A stretch of DNA of 64,000 nt. Origin: Leptothermofonsia sichuanensis E412 (lineage in GTDB: Bacteria; Cyanobacteriota; Cyanobacteriia; Leptolyngbyales; Leptolyngbyaceae). The DNA lies in contig NZ_CP072600.1 in NCBI RefSeq assembly GCF_019891175.1, positions 3,658,001 to 3,722,000 of the forward strand, in the 5' to 3' direction. This document shows, piece after piece, positions 56,209 through 64,000 of the stretch; positions within the stretch are counted from its first letter, which is position 1; every line of letters starts with the position of its first letter. The notes below the pieces were generated by a model. The model saw only the letters and a program-made list of their open reading frames with translations. It was not told the origin of the DNA and ran no database searches. The position numbers were made by a program, and so were the translations under genes.

Positions 56209-57306
56209 ATGGCTCTGATTTTGACTTTTTTAGGAAAGGGCGGCGTTGGGCGGACAACGATCGCGATCGCCGCCGCTAAACGGTTCGCCAACCAGGGTAA
56301 GCGGGTGCTGCTGGCAATTCAGGAAGCAGGCCCGGCTCCTGGTTTAATGCTGGGAATGGCGCTGGAGCCTGATCCAAAGGAGCTGGCTCCTCATTTGCAG
56401 GTCGTTCAGTTTCATGGGACCACCCTACTGGAGCGCAGTTGGGAAGAACTGAAAAAACTGGAGGCTCAGTATCTCCGCACTCCCTTCTTTAAGGAAGTGT
56501 TTGGGCAGGAGTTAGGCATTCTGCCAGGGATGGATAGTGCCCTTGTACTGAATGCCGTGCGAGAATACGATGCCAGCGGCAACTACGATGTGATTGTGCT
56601 GGACGGTGCAGGGGATCAATCCACTCTGCGGATGCTGGGGATGCCTGAGATCGCAGGCTGGTATATTCGCCGATTTCGCCAGGTCTTTGCTGACTCTGAC
56701 CTGGGTAAAACCCTGTCACCCTTTATTCAACCCATTGCCAGTGCCGTGTTGAATGTCAGTTGGTCAGACGATCCTTTCAATCAACCCGTCACCCGACAGG
56801 CAACTGATATTCTGGAACAGGGCAGGCAGGCGATCGCTGACCCCAGTCGAGTGATTGCTTACCTGGTGGCGACGGAGGAAGAGGGTGCGATCGCGACTGC
56901 CCACTATCTCTGGGGGGCGGCTCAGCAGGTGGGGCTAACCGTGGGTGGGGTAATCGCGAATCAAACCAGCGATACCAGTGCTTTCAACGCCAGGTTTGCC
57001 CCATTACCTGTGAGTGGCGTAGCCAATCAACCAGCGAATGATTGGCAGTCCCTGATCGATGCCCTACCCAATTTTGACCTGGCATCCCAGGTACCTCCCC
57101 CGATCGCAATCAATGTAGCGGAGCGGAAAGTCAGTCTGTTTCTCCCTGGGTTTGATAAGAAACAGGTTAAGCTAACCCAATACGGACCTGAAATTACGAT
57201 TGAAGCTGGCGATCAGCGACGCAATATCTTCCTGCCACCTGAACTGAGCGGGAAGCCTGTTGCCGGAGCCAGGTTCCAGGACAGCTTTTTGATCATTTCC
57301 TTCTAG
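56209..57306 (+). CDS. Get3/ArsA-like ATPase with alpha-crystallin-like C-terminus
   Basis: A 365-residue SIMIBI ATPase. Deviant Walker A LGKGGVGRTTIA has the intermonomer Lys but Arg where most members have the P-loop Lys. The switch II region is VIVLDGAGDQST. C-terminal residues about 280-365 (PPIAINVAERKVSLFLPGF, EITIEAGDQRRNIFLP) resemble an Hsp20/alpha-crystallin fold, as reported for the photosynthetic Get3d clade. It ends seven bases before chlG. A membrane-protein or pigment-protein chaperone role is inferred. Confidence 0.85.
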   Translation: MALILTFLGKGGVGRTTIAIAAAKRFANQGKRVLLAIQEAGPAPGLMLGMALEPDPKELAPHLQVVQFHGTTLLERSWEELKKLEAQYLRTPFFKEVFGQELGILPGMDSALVLNAVREYDASGNYDVIVLDGAGDQSTLRMLGMPEIAGWYIRRFRQVFADSDLGKTLSPFIQPIASAVLNVSWSDDPFNQPVTRQATDILEQGRQAIADPSRVIAYLVATEEEGAIATAHYLWGAAQQVGLTVGGVIANQTSDTSAFNARFAPLPVSGVANQPANDWQSLIDALPNFDLASQVPPPIAINVAERKVSLFLPGFDKKQVKLTQYGPEITIEAGDQRRNIFLPPELSGKPVAGARFQDSFLIISF

Positions 57307-57313
57307 TAAGACT

Positions 57314-58369
57314 ATGTCTGACCTGAATCCTTCTCAAATTGAGGCTGAGTCTACCGCTGCGGTGCCACCAGAGGTGACGCAGGCAACTTCGGATGGGGCA
57401 GCCATTGATAATTCTGCTGAACGGAGTGCAAAAACGCGCCAGTTGCTTGGCATGAAGGGGGCACAGAGTGGGGAAACCTCGATCTGGAAAATTCGGCTGC
57501 AACTGATGAAACCGATTACCTGGATCCCATTGATCTGGGGCGTAGTCTGCGGTGCGGCGTCCTCTGGTAACTTCCGCTGGACACCTGAGTATATTCTGAT
57601 TTCTGCCGCCTGTATGCTACTTTCCGGCCCTCTGCTGACTGGCTATACGCAGACCCTGAATGATTTCTACGATCGCGATATTGACGCCATTAATGAGCCG
57701 TATCGTCCCATTCCCTCTGGGGCGATTTCTATTCCCCAGGTCATTACCCAGATCCTGGTTCTGCTGATTGCCGGAATTGCACTGGCCTATGGGCTGGATC
57801 AATGGGCAGGGCATGGGTTTCCCACCATTACGGTAATGGCGATCGGCGGTTGCTTTCTGTCCTATATCTACTCTGCTCCTCCCCTGAAGCTGAAGCAAAA
57901 TGGCTGGCTGGGCAACTATGCCCTGGGTGCCAGTTACATTGCCCTACCCTGGTGGGCAGGGCATGCCTTGTTTGGCGATTTGAACCCCACAATTATCGTG
58001 CTGACCCTGTTTTACAGTCTGGCAGGGTTAGGGATTGCAGTTGTCAACGACTTCAAAAGCGTGGAAGGCGATCGCCAACTGGGCTTGAAGTCTCTCCCCG
58101 TCATGTTTGGAATCACGACGGCTGCCTGGATTTGTGTTCTGATGATCGATGTTTTTCAAGTTGGAATTGCTACCTACTTGATCGCCATTCATGAGAACCT
58201 GTATGCTGCAATCTTATTGCTGTTGGTGATCCCTCAGATCACCTTCCAGGATATGTACTTCCTCCGCGATCCGCTCAAAAATGATGTGAAGTATCAGGCA
58301 AGTGCCCAGCCATTCCTGGTTCTGGGGATGCTGGTTACGGCTCTGGCGCTCGGTCATGCGGGTGTTTAG
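57314..58369 (+). CDS. chlG: Chlorophyll synthase
   Basis: A 351-residue UbiA-type prenyltransferase that attaches phytyl or geranylgeranyl diphosphate to chlorophyllide a. Asp-rich motif NDFYDRDIDAINEPYRPIPS and the second NDFKSVEGDRQLGLKSLPV are present, as are about eight membrane helices. The N-terminal 60 residues are soluble and low-complexity. It starts seven bases after the Get3-like ATPase stop. Confidence 0.96.
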   Translation: MSDLNPSQIEAESTAAVPPEVTQATSDGAAIDNSAERSAKTRQLLGMKGAQSGETSIWKIRLQLMKPITWIPLIWGVVCGAASSGNFRWTPEYILISAACMLLSGPLLTGYTQTLNDFYDRDIDAINEPYRPIPSGAISIPQVITQILVLLIAGIALAYGLDQWAGHGFPTITVMAIGGCFLSYIYSAPPLKLKQNGWLGNYALGASYIALPWWAGHALFGDLNPTIIVLTLFYSLAGLGIAVVNDFKSVEGDRQLGLKSLPVMFGITTAAWICVLMIDVFQVGIATYLIAIHENLYAAILLLLVIPQITFQDMYFLRDPLKNDVKYQASAQPFLVLGMLVTALALGHAGV

Positions 58370-58557
58370 ATGGACGGGAACCGATGATGGACTGTCGATT
58401 TAAGTGTTAACCTTGACGCAAGTCAGGCACAACCCTGGTCGCAAAAGTCGAAAGTTTACAGGTTCAGACAGATAACGCTTCGGATCTTGAGCATTGCTAG
58501 TTTCGAGTCAGGCTTTAAAGAGGCTTCTCTCTGGGGGTTCCAAATTCCCGGATGTTC

Positions 58558-58591
58558 AAATTTAAAGCCTTACAAAATTTAAAGCCTTACA
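58558..58591. repeat. Perfect 17-bp tandem repeat in the PBP leader
   Basis: AAATTTAAAGCCTTACA occurs twice head to tail, ending about 35 bases before the penicillin-binding protein start. The unit recalls a family B arm (AAAGCCTA) but is not the same. Confidence 0.7.
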
Positions 58592-58625
58592 ATGGGAGCG
58601 GGTAATAACTTGGTGGTGATGAGGC

Positions 58626-60989
58626 TTGGGTGTGGACGATTTTATTTCAAAAATTAAAAATATCTCAACCAGCTCTGAAACCTCAGAGCCTCTGGAGGCT
58701 GAAAGTTCGCATGATGCTTCTGCAAACCAGCCCCCCATTTCCACAAGGCGATCGCGTCGCAGTGAAGGGGCTTTGCTAAAGCTGAAACGCTTACTTGACA
58801 ACAAACTTGAAAAAGCAGAACCAGAACGGTCTGACACAACTGCCAGAGTTCTCCCTTCCAGGTTTCCTCGCAATCTGAAACCTCGCCAGCGCTGGCTCTG
58901 GGCAGTACTTCTGGTGGCAGGCGGAGGGGGAGCCTTTTTAGCCTGGGGTGTCTGGAAAATTGAGAGCGAACTTCCAGATGTCTCAGACATATCCAGGTTT
59001 GTCCGCAATGGCACCCTTACCATCAAAGCGGCTGATGGTAGTATTTTACAGCAGCGAGGACCGGCTACACGGGAAAAGCTGGCCTACGAACAAATCCCCC
59101 CAAAGGTCGTGCAGGCATTTGTGGCGGCGGAGGATCGTCGATTCTATCAGCACAATGGGATTGATATGCAATCCATTGTGCGGGCGGTTGCAACGAATCT
59201 GCTTGCCAGAGATCTAGTAGAAGGTGGCAGTACAATTACGCAACAACTGGCCAGGATTGTTTACCTGAATCAAGAGCGAAGCTTTGGGCGTAAGCTTCAG
59301 GAAGCATTTCTGGCTCAAAAAATTGAACGGGAATTGAGTAAGCAGCAAGTCCTTGAACGATACCTGAATCTTGTTTATCTAGGTTCGGGAGCCTATGGTG
59401 TAGCAGATGCCGCCTGGGTTTATTTCAGCAAATCAGTGGATCAACTCACCCTGCCTGAGATTGCAACCATTGCAGGTTTACCACCGGCTCCCAGCGACTA
59501 TTCACCCCTGGTTAATTTGGATGTAGCCAAACAGCGTCGAGATGTTGTGCTTCAGCGCATGCGGGAAGCAGGCTTCATTACAGAAGCAGAAGAACAAGCC
59601 TCACGGGCATTACCCCTGGCGCTGAAGCCCAGCCTCCCGAAGAAACTATATAGCGACACTCCCTATTTCACGGCTTATGTCCAGCAGCAGCTCCCCAAAC
59701 TGGTTTCCAAAGAAGCACTGGAAGTTGGCGGATTGACGGTTGAAACCACCCTCAACCCCCATTGGCAAAAGGCGGCTGAAAAGGCAATTCAGAATGCAGT
59801 CAGTGAGATTGGTCCCTACGAAGGGTTTAAGCAAGCCGCTCTGGTCGCCATTGACCCCAAAACGGGAGAAATTCGGGCAATGGTGGGCGGTACGGATTTT
59901 GACCGCAGCCAGTTTAACCGGGCAACCCAGGCACAGCGCCAACCGGGATCCGCCTTTAAAGCATTGCTATACACCACTGCGATCGCCACAGGGATGTCTC
60001 CCTACGCCAGCTATCTGGATGCCCCCTATACCGTAGATGGCTATAAACCAGAAAACTATGGCCGCAAATATAGTGGTTGGATGACTCTGCGGGAAGCCCT
60101 GACCAACTCAGTCAATACGGTGTCCGTCAAACTCTTGATTGACACTGGCTTTGATCCTGTGATTAAACTATCGAATCAGATGGGCATCAAGTCCAAGCTG
60201 CTGCCAACCTACTCCCTGGCACTGGGTGCCTCTGAAGTCAACTTACTGGAGTTAACCAACGCTTATGCAACCCTGGCTGCCCAGGGTGAATACACAGAGG
60301 CTCATGGCATTCGGCGAATTATTGACCGTAATGGGAAAGTGCTATATCAGGCAGATTTTCGCTCAAAGCGGGTGCTGGATCCAGGTTCGGCTGCAATCTC
60401 AACCTGGATGATGCAGAGCGTCGTCAATAGTGGAACGGGCCGGGCTGCTCAGATTGGTCGTCCTGTTGCTGGAAAAACTGGCACCTCTGAAGAAGCCCGC
60501 GATCTCTGGTTCATTGGCTTCATCCCCCAACTGGTGGCCGGGGTCTGGTTGGGGAACGATGATAATGCTCCAACCTGGAGTTATAGCAGCACGGCTGCCT
60601 CTGTCTGGCATGACTTTATGACGGTAGCATCCAGGGGTATGGTAGTCAGGGCGTTCCCTGAGTTGCCCAACCTGGAAACCCGTAAGGGATCGCTGAAAGC
60701 CAAACCAGTCACACCTAACCATGCCTATACTGGTGAGGCTCCCCGTTCAGAAACTCCTCAGGGAGATCCTCCTCCCAGATATACAGAGCCAGACAGATCG
60801 GCAGAAGGTTCACAGAATCAGCCTCCTCCGTATAACCCGACCCCCTCTGAGCCTCCTCCATCGAATGTTCCTCCTCCCCAGGCACCTCAAGTGCCTGAGC
60901 CGCCGCCAGTCAACTCAGCGCCACCGGAACTACCTCCCGCTGAACCTCCCCCACCTCCAGCGGCTGATTCCCTTCCACCTTCCAATTAG
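58626..60989 (+). CDS. Class A penicillin-binding protein (PBP1A type)
   Basis: A 787-residue bifunctional peptidoglycan synthase. Cytoplasmic Ser/Arg-rich start, one membrane helix (about 94-115, WLWAVLLVAGGGGAFLAWGV), GT51 transglycosylase (about 150-320; catalytic Glu in FVAAEDRRFYQHNG; GGSTITQQLAR), and transpeptidase (about 405-680): Ser442 in QPGSAFKALLY, SVN in LTNSVNTVSVK and GKTGTSEEARD. The last about 90 residues are Pro-rich. Start is TTG at 58626, with a GTG two codons on. The TTG and lack of a strong ribosome site leave the first residues uncertain. Confidence 0.95.
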   Translation: MGVDDFISKIKNISTSSETSEPLEAESSHDASANQPPISTRRSRRSEGALLKLKRLLDNKLEKAEPERSDTTARVLPSRFPRNLKPRQRWLWAVLLVAGGGGAFLAWGVWKIESELPDVSDISRFVRNGTLTIKAADGSILQQRGPATREKLAYEQIPPKVVQAFVAAEDRRFYQHNGIDMQSIVRAVATNLLARDLVEGGSTITQQLARIVYLNQERSFGRKLQEAFLAQKIERELSKQQVLERYLNLVYLGSGAYGVADAAWVYFSKSVDQLTLPEIATIAGLPPAPSDYSPLVNLDVAKQRRDVVLQRMREAGFITEAEEQASRALPLALKPSLPKKLYSDTPYFTAYVQQQLPKLVSKEALEVGGLTVETTLNPHWQKAAEKAIQNAVSEIGPYEGFKQAALVAIDPKTGEIRAMVGGTDFDRSQFNRATQAQRQPGSAFKALLYTTAIATGMSPYASYLDAPYTVDGYKPENYGRKYSGWMTLREALTNSVNTVSVKLLIDTGFDPVIKLSNQMGIKSKLLPTYSLALGASEVNLLELTNAYATLAAQGEYTEAHGIRRIIDRNGKVLYQADFRSKRVLDPGSAAISTWMMQSVVNSGTGRAAQIGRPVAGKTGTSEEARDLWFIGFIPQLVAGVWLGNDDNAPTWSYSSTAASVWHDFMTVASRGMVVRAFPELPNLETRKGSLKAKPVTPNHAYTGEAPRSETPQGDPPPRYTEPDRSAEGSQNQPPPYNPTPSEPPPSNVPPPQAPQVPEPPPVNSAPPELPPAEPPPPPAADSLPPSN

Positions 60990-61008
60990 CCCAGGTAGTC
61001 TGTCAGGA

Positions 61009-61042
61009 ATTATTTTTGGGGTTTTCAACCCCAAAAAAATAA
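61009..61042. terminator. Bidirectional terminator
   Basis: TTATTTTTGGGGTT pairs with AACCCCAAAAAAATAA around TTC. The stem carries U-rich flanks on both strands and lies between the convergent PBP and P-type ATPase genes. Confidence 0.8.
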
Positions 61043-61069
61043 CCTCTGCCTGAGAAGAGACTCACCCAT

Positions 61070-64000
61070 TCAAGGCTGACAAGCCCTTCGAGCAGTTGCT
61101 TTGCGTAGTTCTTCTGCTCCCAGAATGATGGGTGGACAAACCAGCAACACCAGCCACTGACAGGGTAGCAGCGGTGCCGTTGAAAAAATGGTTCTCAAAA
61201 ATGGACTACTGGTAATCACGAACACCAGGATCCAGGCGATCGCAATTCCAAGCCAGATCTGAGGATTAGAAAAGAATCCCAATCGCACAATTGAAGAATG
61301 CTCTGAGCGGCAGGCAAAGACGTTGCCAGTCTGGCAGGCGACAACGGATGCCAGGGTCATTGTGGTTGCTTGAGTATAGATGGCAACTGTGGCTGCCTCT
61401 GCTGAATGGGTCAGAATAGCGGGGGTCACGGCCTGTAATTCTGCCAATCCATAACCATAGCTCCACCAGACCAGAAAGAACGCTGCCATCCCTAAGGCCG
61501 CTTCCAGGGGGCCTAAAAAACCGTAGGCCCGTAAGAGCAGGGGAGTGTCAAGGAGTGATTGGGACTTTTTCCGAGGTGGCTGCTGCATGGTTCCGGCTTC
61601 TGCCGGCTCTGCCCCCAATGCCAGAGCCGGTACAATGTCGGTTCCCAGATCAATGACAAGAATTTGCATAATTACCAGCGCAGGCGGGATCTTTAACGCC
61701 ACCATGAACAGAAATGGGACTAATTCCGGCAGGTTCGATGCCAGGATGTACGTCATAAATTTGCGGATGTTCTGATACACTGCACGCCCCTGCTGAATGG
61801 CAGTCACAATGGTGGCAAAGTTGTCATCTGTGAGAACAATATCAGCCGCTTCCCGTGCCACATCTGTGCCATTTATCCCCATCGCCACACCAATATGAGC
61901 AGCTCTGAGGGCTGGTGCATCATTCACTCCATCTCCCGTTACCGCAACAATGTCCCCGATATCTTTATAAGCCTGCACCAGCCTTAGCTTGTGTTCAGGA
62001 GACATGCGAGCAAACACAAGCCCAGAGCGATATTTCACAATTTGTCGGAGTTGCGCATCCGACAGGTGCCCCATTCCTTCACCAGTAACCACCCGTACCG
62101 AGTTGCTCACCAATCCAATTTGGCGCGCGATCGCCTCTGCGGTCAGTCCATAATCTCCGGTCACCATTGTCACCTTGATCCCGGCTGAGTGGCACTGAGC
62201 CAGAGCTTCTTTTACTTCTGGACGGGGTGGGTCAAACATGGCTACCAGACCAATGAAAGTCAACCCCTGTTCTAAGTCCTGCGATCGCAAATCCAACATT
62301 TCGTTTCCACCACGGCGAGCCGCTACACCCAGAACTCGAAAACCCTGCTGCGCCAGACCATCATTGGCAGCAACCACTTCATCCCATGCCTCCTGGGTCA
62401 GTTCAGTCAGGGTTCCATTGCGCAAAATGGATGTGCAATGTCGTAAAACTTCTAATGGTGCCCCTTTAGTAAATGCCAGATTTGGCAAATCATCGTTCCA
62501 TAGCGTAGAAGCAGAGGCTTCCCGTTGGAGCGGCAATGCCGACCGCCAATCCAGCACCACCGTCATCATCCGGCGACGAGAATCAAAAGGAACTTCACGC
62601 AATCGAGGACGTTGCTTTTGCAGGATTTCCAGATTCAGTCCTGCTTTCGCCGCTGCTACCAGGAGAGCCGCTTCCGTTGGATCACCGATTTCCTGCCAGC
62701 GGCTGGGTGTTGTCAGATGAATCAGCCGTGCATTGGAACACAGGGCCGCCCCAGTCAGCAGTAAATGGACTTTCCACGCGGCAGTAAAATCTGGGGGAAT
62801 CTGAACTTCACCCGTTGCCGGGTCATATCCCGTCCCGCTGACTTCAATCAGGGTTGCCGGAATGGATGAAAGCACAGCGTGATTTCCAGTCTGGGGTGCT
62901 CGCGGCCCGGGTTGTTCCTTAACAGGAGGATGGTGATTTCCCGAAGGCTGCCATGGTAACCAGAGATAATGCACCGTCATTTCATTTTTGGTCAGCGTTC
63001 CCGTTTTGTCCGTGCAAATGACAGTTGTGGCACTTAAAGTTTCCACGGCTGACAGACGACGCACCAGGGCATTATGACGCACCATTCGTCGCACCCCGAT
63101 CGCCAGTGACAGCGTGACCGTTGGTAATAAGCCCTCTGGCACCAGCGCCACAATAATTCCGATACCAAAAATAAAGCTCTCCTTGACCTCCATTCCCACC
63201 AGCAGGGAAGTCAGCAAAAACACAAGGATGCCCATACTGAGAGCGATCGCCGTGATAACCCGTACAATTTGAGCTACCTGCACTTCCAGGGTGCTGGGTT
63301 CTCGCTTGACGCCCGCCGTCAGATGAGCCACATGCCCAAACTCAGTTTGGGCACCTGTTGCATACACCACCGCCACGCCCCTACCGGATGAAACCGTGGA
63401 ACCTGCCAGTACCAGATTGGGAATCTCAGCCAGGTTGACCTGCTCCTGTAATGGCTGTTCACCCGCCGGAATGGGTTTGCCACCCCGGATTGAAGCTGCC
63501 TCACGCACCCGCACTGGATAGGCGTTTCGGGCAACCGGAAGGGATTCACCCGTCAGAACAGAGACATCCAGATAAAGGCTCTCAGCCGCCACCAGTCGGG
63601 CATCCGCAGAAATGCGATCGCCTTCTTCCAATTGCATCACATCCCCCCGCACCAGTTCCCGCGCCGGAATTTGTTTCAGTTCCCCGTTTCGATACACCTT
63701 CACCTGTACGGGTAATACATTCTTTAATGCCGCTAACGCCTGCTCTGCCTGAAACTCCTGCCAAAAACTGAATACCGCATTAATCCAGATTACAGCCCAG
63801 ATGGCCCAGCCCAACTCAGGCGTTCCTGAAATAAATGCCAGAATCCCTGCCACCCATAGCAGCAGTGCCATAAAGTGACTCAATTGGTCCGTAAACCTTA
63901 ACCACAGGGGACGATGGGCTGGCTCTGGTAACTCATTCGCCCCAAATTTAGCGAGTCGCTGCAACGCTTCATCATCGGACAGCCCATCTTGATTGATCCC
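61070..64000 (-). CDS. P-type cation-transporting ATPase (5' end outside window)
   Basis: About 975 residues are visible, and the frame continues off the right edge; the codons before the TTG at 63964 encode INQDGLSDDEALQRL, a normal N-terminal motif. Motifs: TGES in SVLTGESLPV, the ion-site helix ALVPEGLLPTVTLSLAIG, phosphorylation DKTGTLTKNEM, TGDGVNDAPALRAAHIGVAM hinge, and C-terminal helices. It belongs to the Ca/Na-type group (type II); the ion is not settled by the sequence. Confidence 0.93.
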   Translation of the reverse strand, partial: GINQDGLSDDEALQRLAKFGANELPEPAHRPLWLRFTDQLSHFMALLLWVAGILAFISGTPELGWAIWAVIWINAVFSFWQEFQAEQALAALKNVLPVQVKVYRNGELKQIPARELVRGDVMQLEEGDRISADARLVAAESLYLDVSVLTGESLPVARNAYPVRVREAASIRGGKPIPAGEQPLQEQVNLAEIPNLVLAGSTVSSGRGVAVVYATGAQTEFGHVAHLTAGVKREPSTLEVQVAQIVRVITAIALSMGILVFLLTSLLVGMEVKESFIFGIGIIVALVPEGLLPTVTLSLAIGVRRMVRHNALVRRLSAVETLSATTVICTDKTGTLTKNEMTVHYLWLPWQPSGNHHPPVKEQPGPRAPQTGNHAVLSSIPATLIEVSGTGYDPATGEVQIPPDFTAAWKVHLLLTGAALCSNARLIHLTTPSRWQEIGDPTEAALLVAAAKAGLNLEILQKQRPRLREVPFDSRRRMMTVVLDWRSALPLQREASASTLWNDDLPNLAFTKGAPLEVLRHCTSILRNGTLTELTQEAWDEVVAANDGLAQQGFRVLGVAARRGGNEMLDLRSQDLEQGLTFIGLVAMFDPPRPEVKEALAQCHSAGIKVTMVTGDYGLTAEAIARQIGLVSNSVRVVTGEGMGHLSDAQLRQIVKYRSGLVFARMSPEHKLRLVQAYKDIGDIVAVTGDGVNDAPALRAAHIGVAMGINGTDVAREAADIVLTDDNFATIVTAIQQGRAVYQNIRKFMTYILASNLPELVPFLFMVALKIPPALVIMQILVIDLGTDIVPALALGAEPAEAGTMQQPPRKKSQSLLDTPLLLRAYGFLGPLEAALGMAAFFLVWWSYGYGLAELQAVTPAILTHSAEAATVAIYTQATTMTLASVVACQTGNVFACRSEHSSIVRLGFFSNPQIWLGIAIAWILVFVITSSPFLRTIFSTAPLLPCQWLVLLVCPPIILGAEELRKATARRACQP

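Noticed and set aside
60994-61005. GTAGTCTGTCA as another IS630 end
   Set aside because: Only 11 bases match and there is no extension, so chance is likely.

Overview
The window is chromosomal DNA from a cyanobacterium, probably a filamentous Leptolyngbya- or Oscillatoria-like organism. The evidence is the very frequent HIP1 palindrome GCGATCGC, chlorophyll synthase (chlG), a ferredoxin-type glutamate synthase, a GAF kinase with bilin-type cysteines, DUF1802, DUF2862 and DUF928 proteins, and many heptamer-type tandem repeats. No tRNA, rRNA or CRISPR array was seen.

Layout. 1-1016: a leftward TIR-WD40 gene cut by the window edge. 1298-14760: four rightward genes, a CHAT-protease/TPR protein, a 2415-residue filamentous-haemagglutinin-like exoprotein (TpsA type), a CHASE2-adenylate cyclase and a DUF928 secreted protein. 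Tandem-repeat DNA separates the first three. No TpsB transporter is in the window. 14891-18164: a mobile-element-rich patch with a Uma2 nuclease, a PepSY gene remnant, an IS630 element with a frameshifted transposase, and an Rpn/DUF2887-type nuclease whose stop codon lies in the IS end. 18355-25972: a signalling island with a CHASE3-HAMP-GAF hybrid kinase carrying three receiver domains, CheR, CheB and a REC-PAS-kinase-REC protein. 26266-30960: ferredoxin-dependent GOGAT, leftward.

31934-34881: a phosphodiester glycosidase-type envelope protein, a small cupin and an IscA/HesB-like protein. 35000-40216: the str ribosomal cluster rpsL-rpsG-fusA-tuf-rpsJ, followed by a LON-substrate-binding-domain protein. 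41500-44298: a two-GAF kinase likely to bind bilin. 44628-49500: a small membrane protein, an M48 peptidase, a rhodanese, a zinc-ribbon protein and rfbD. 49538-52152: a tandem pair of paralogous polytopic proteins that look like GT-C glycosyltransferases. 52207-58369: an SDR, DUF1802, an AMIN-domain protein, DUF2862, a Get3/ArsA-like ATPase and chlG. 58626-60989: a class A penicillin-binding protein. 61070-64000: a P-type cation ATPase cut by the right edge.

The intergenic DNA carries several dispersed repeat families visible by eye: a 110-bp palindromic element (three copies), an exactly 70-bp palindromic element (three copies, one inside a second inverted repeat), an ACCACAAAG-type inverted repeat (several copies), and a short GTCCTGACCTGGATGG motif (three copies). 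A solo IS630-like end sits on the stop codon of the DUF1802 gene, as the full IS sits on the stop codon of the Rpn gene. The best candidates for an under-described system are the CHAT/TpsA/CHASE2-cyclase/DUF928 cluster with its divergent TIR-WD40 neighbour, and the tandem GT-C-like pair.
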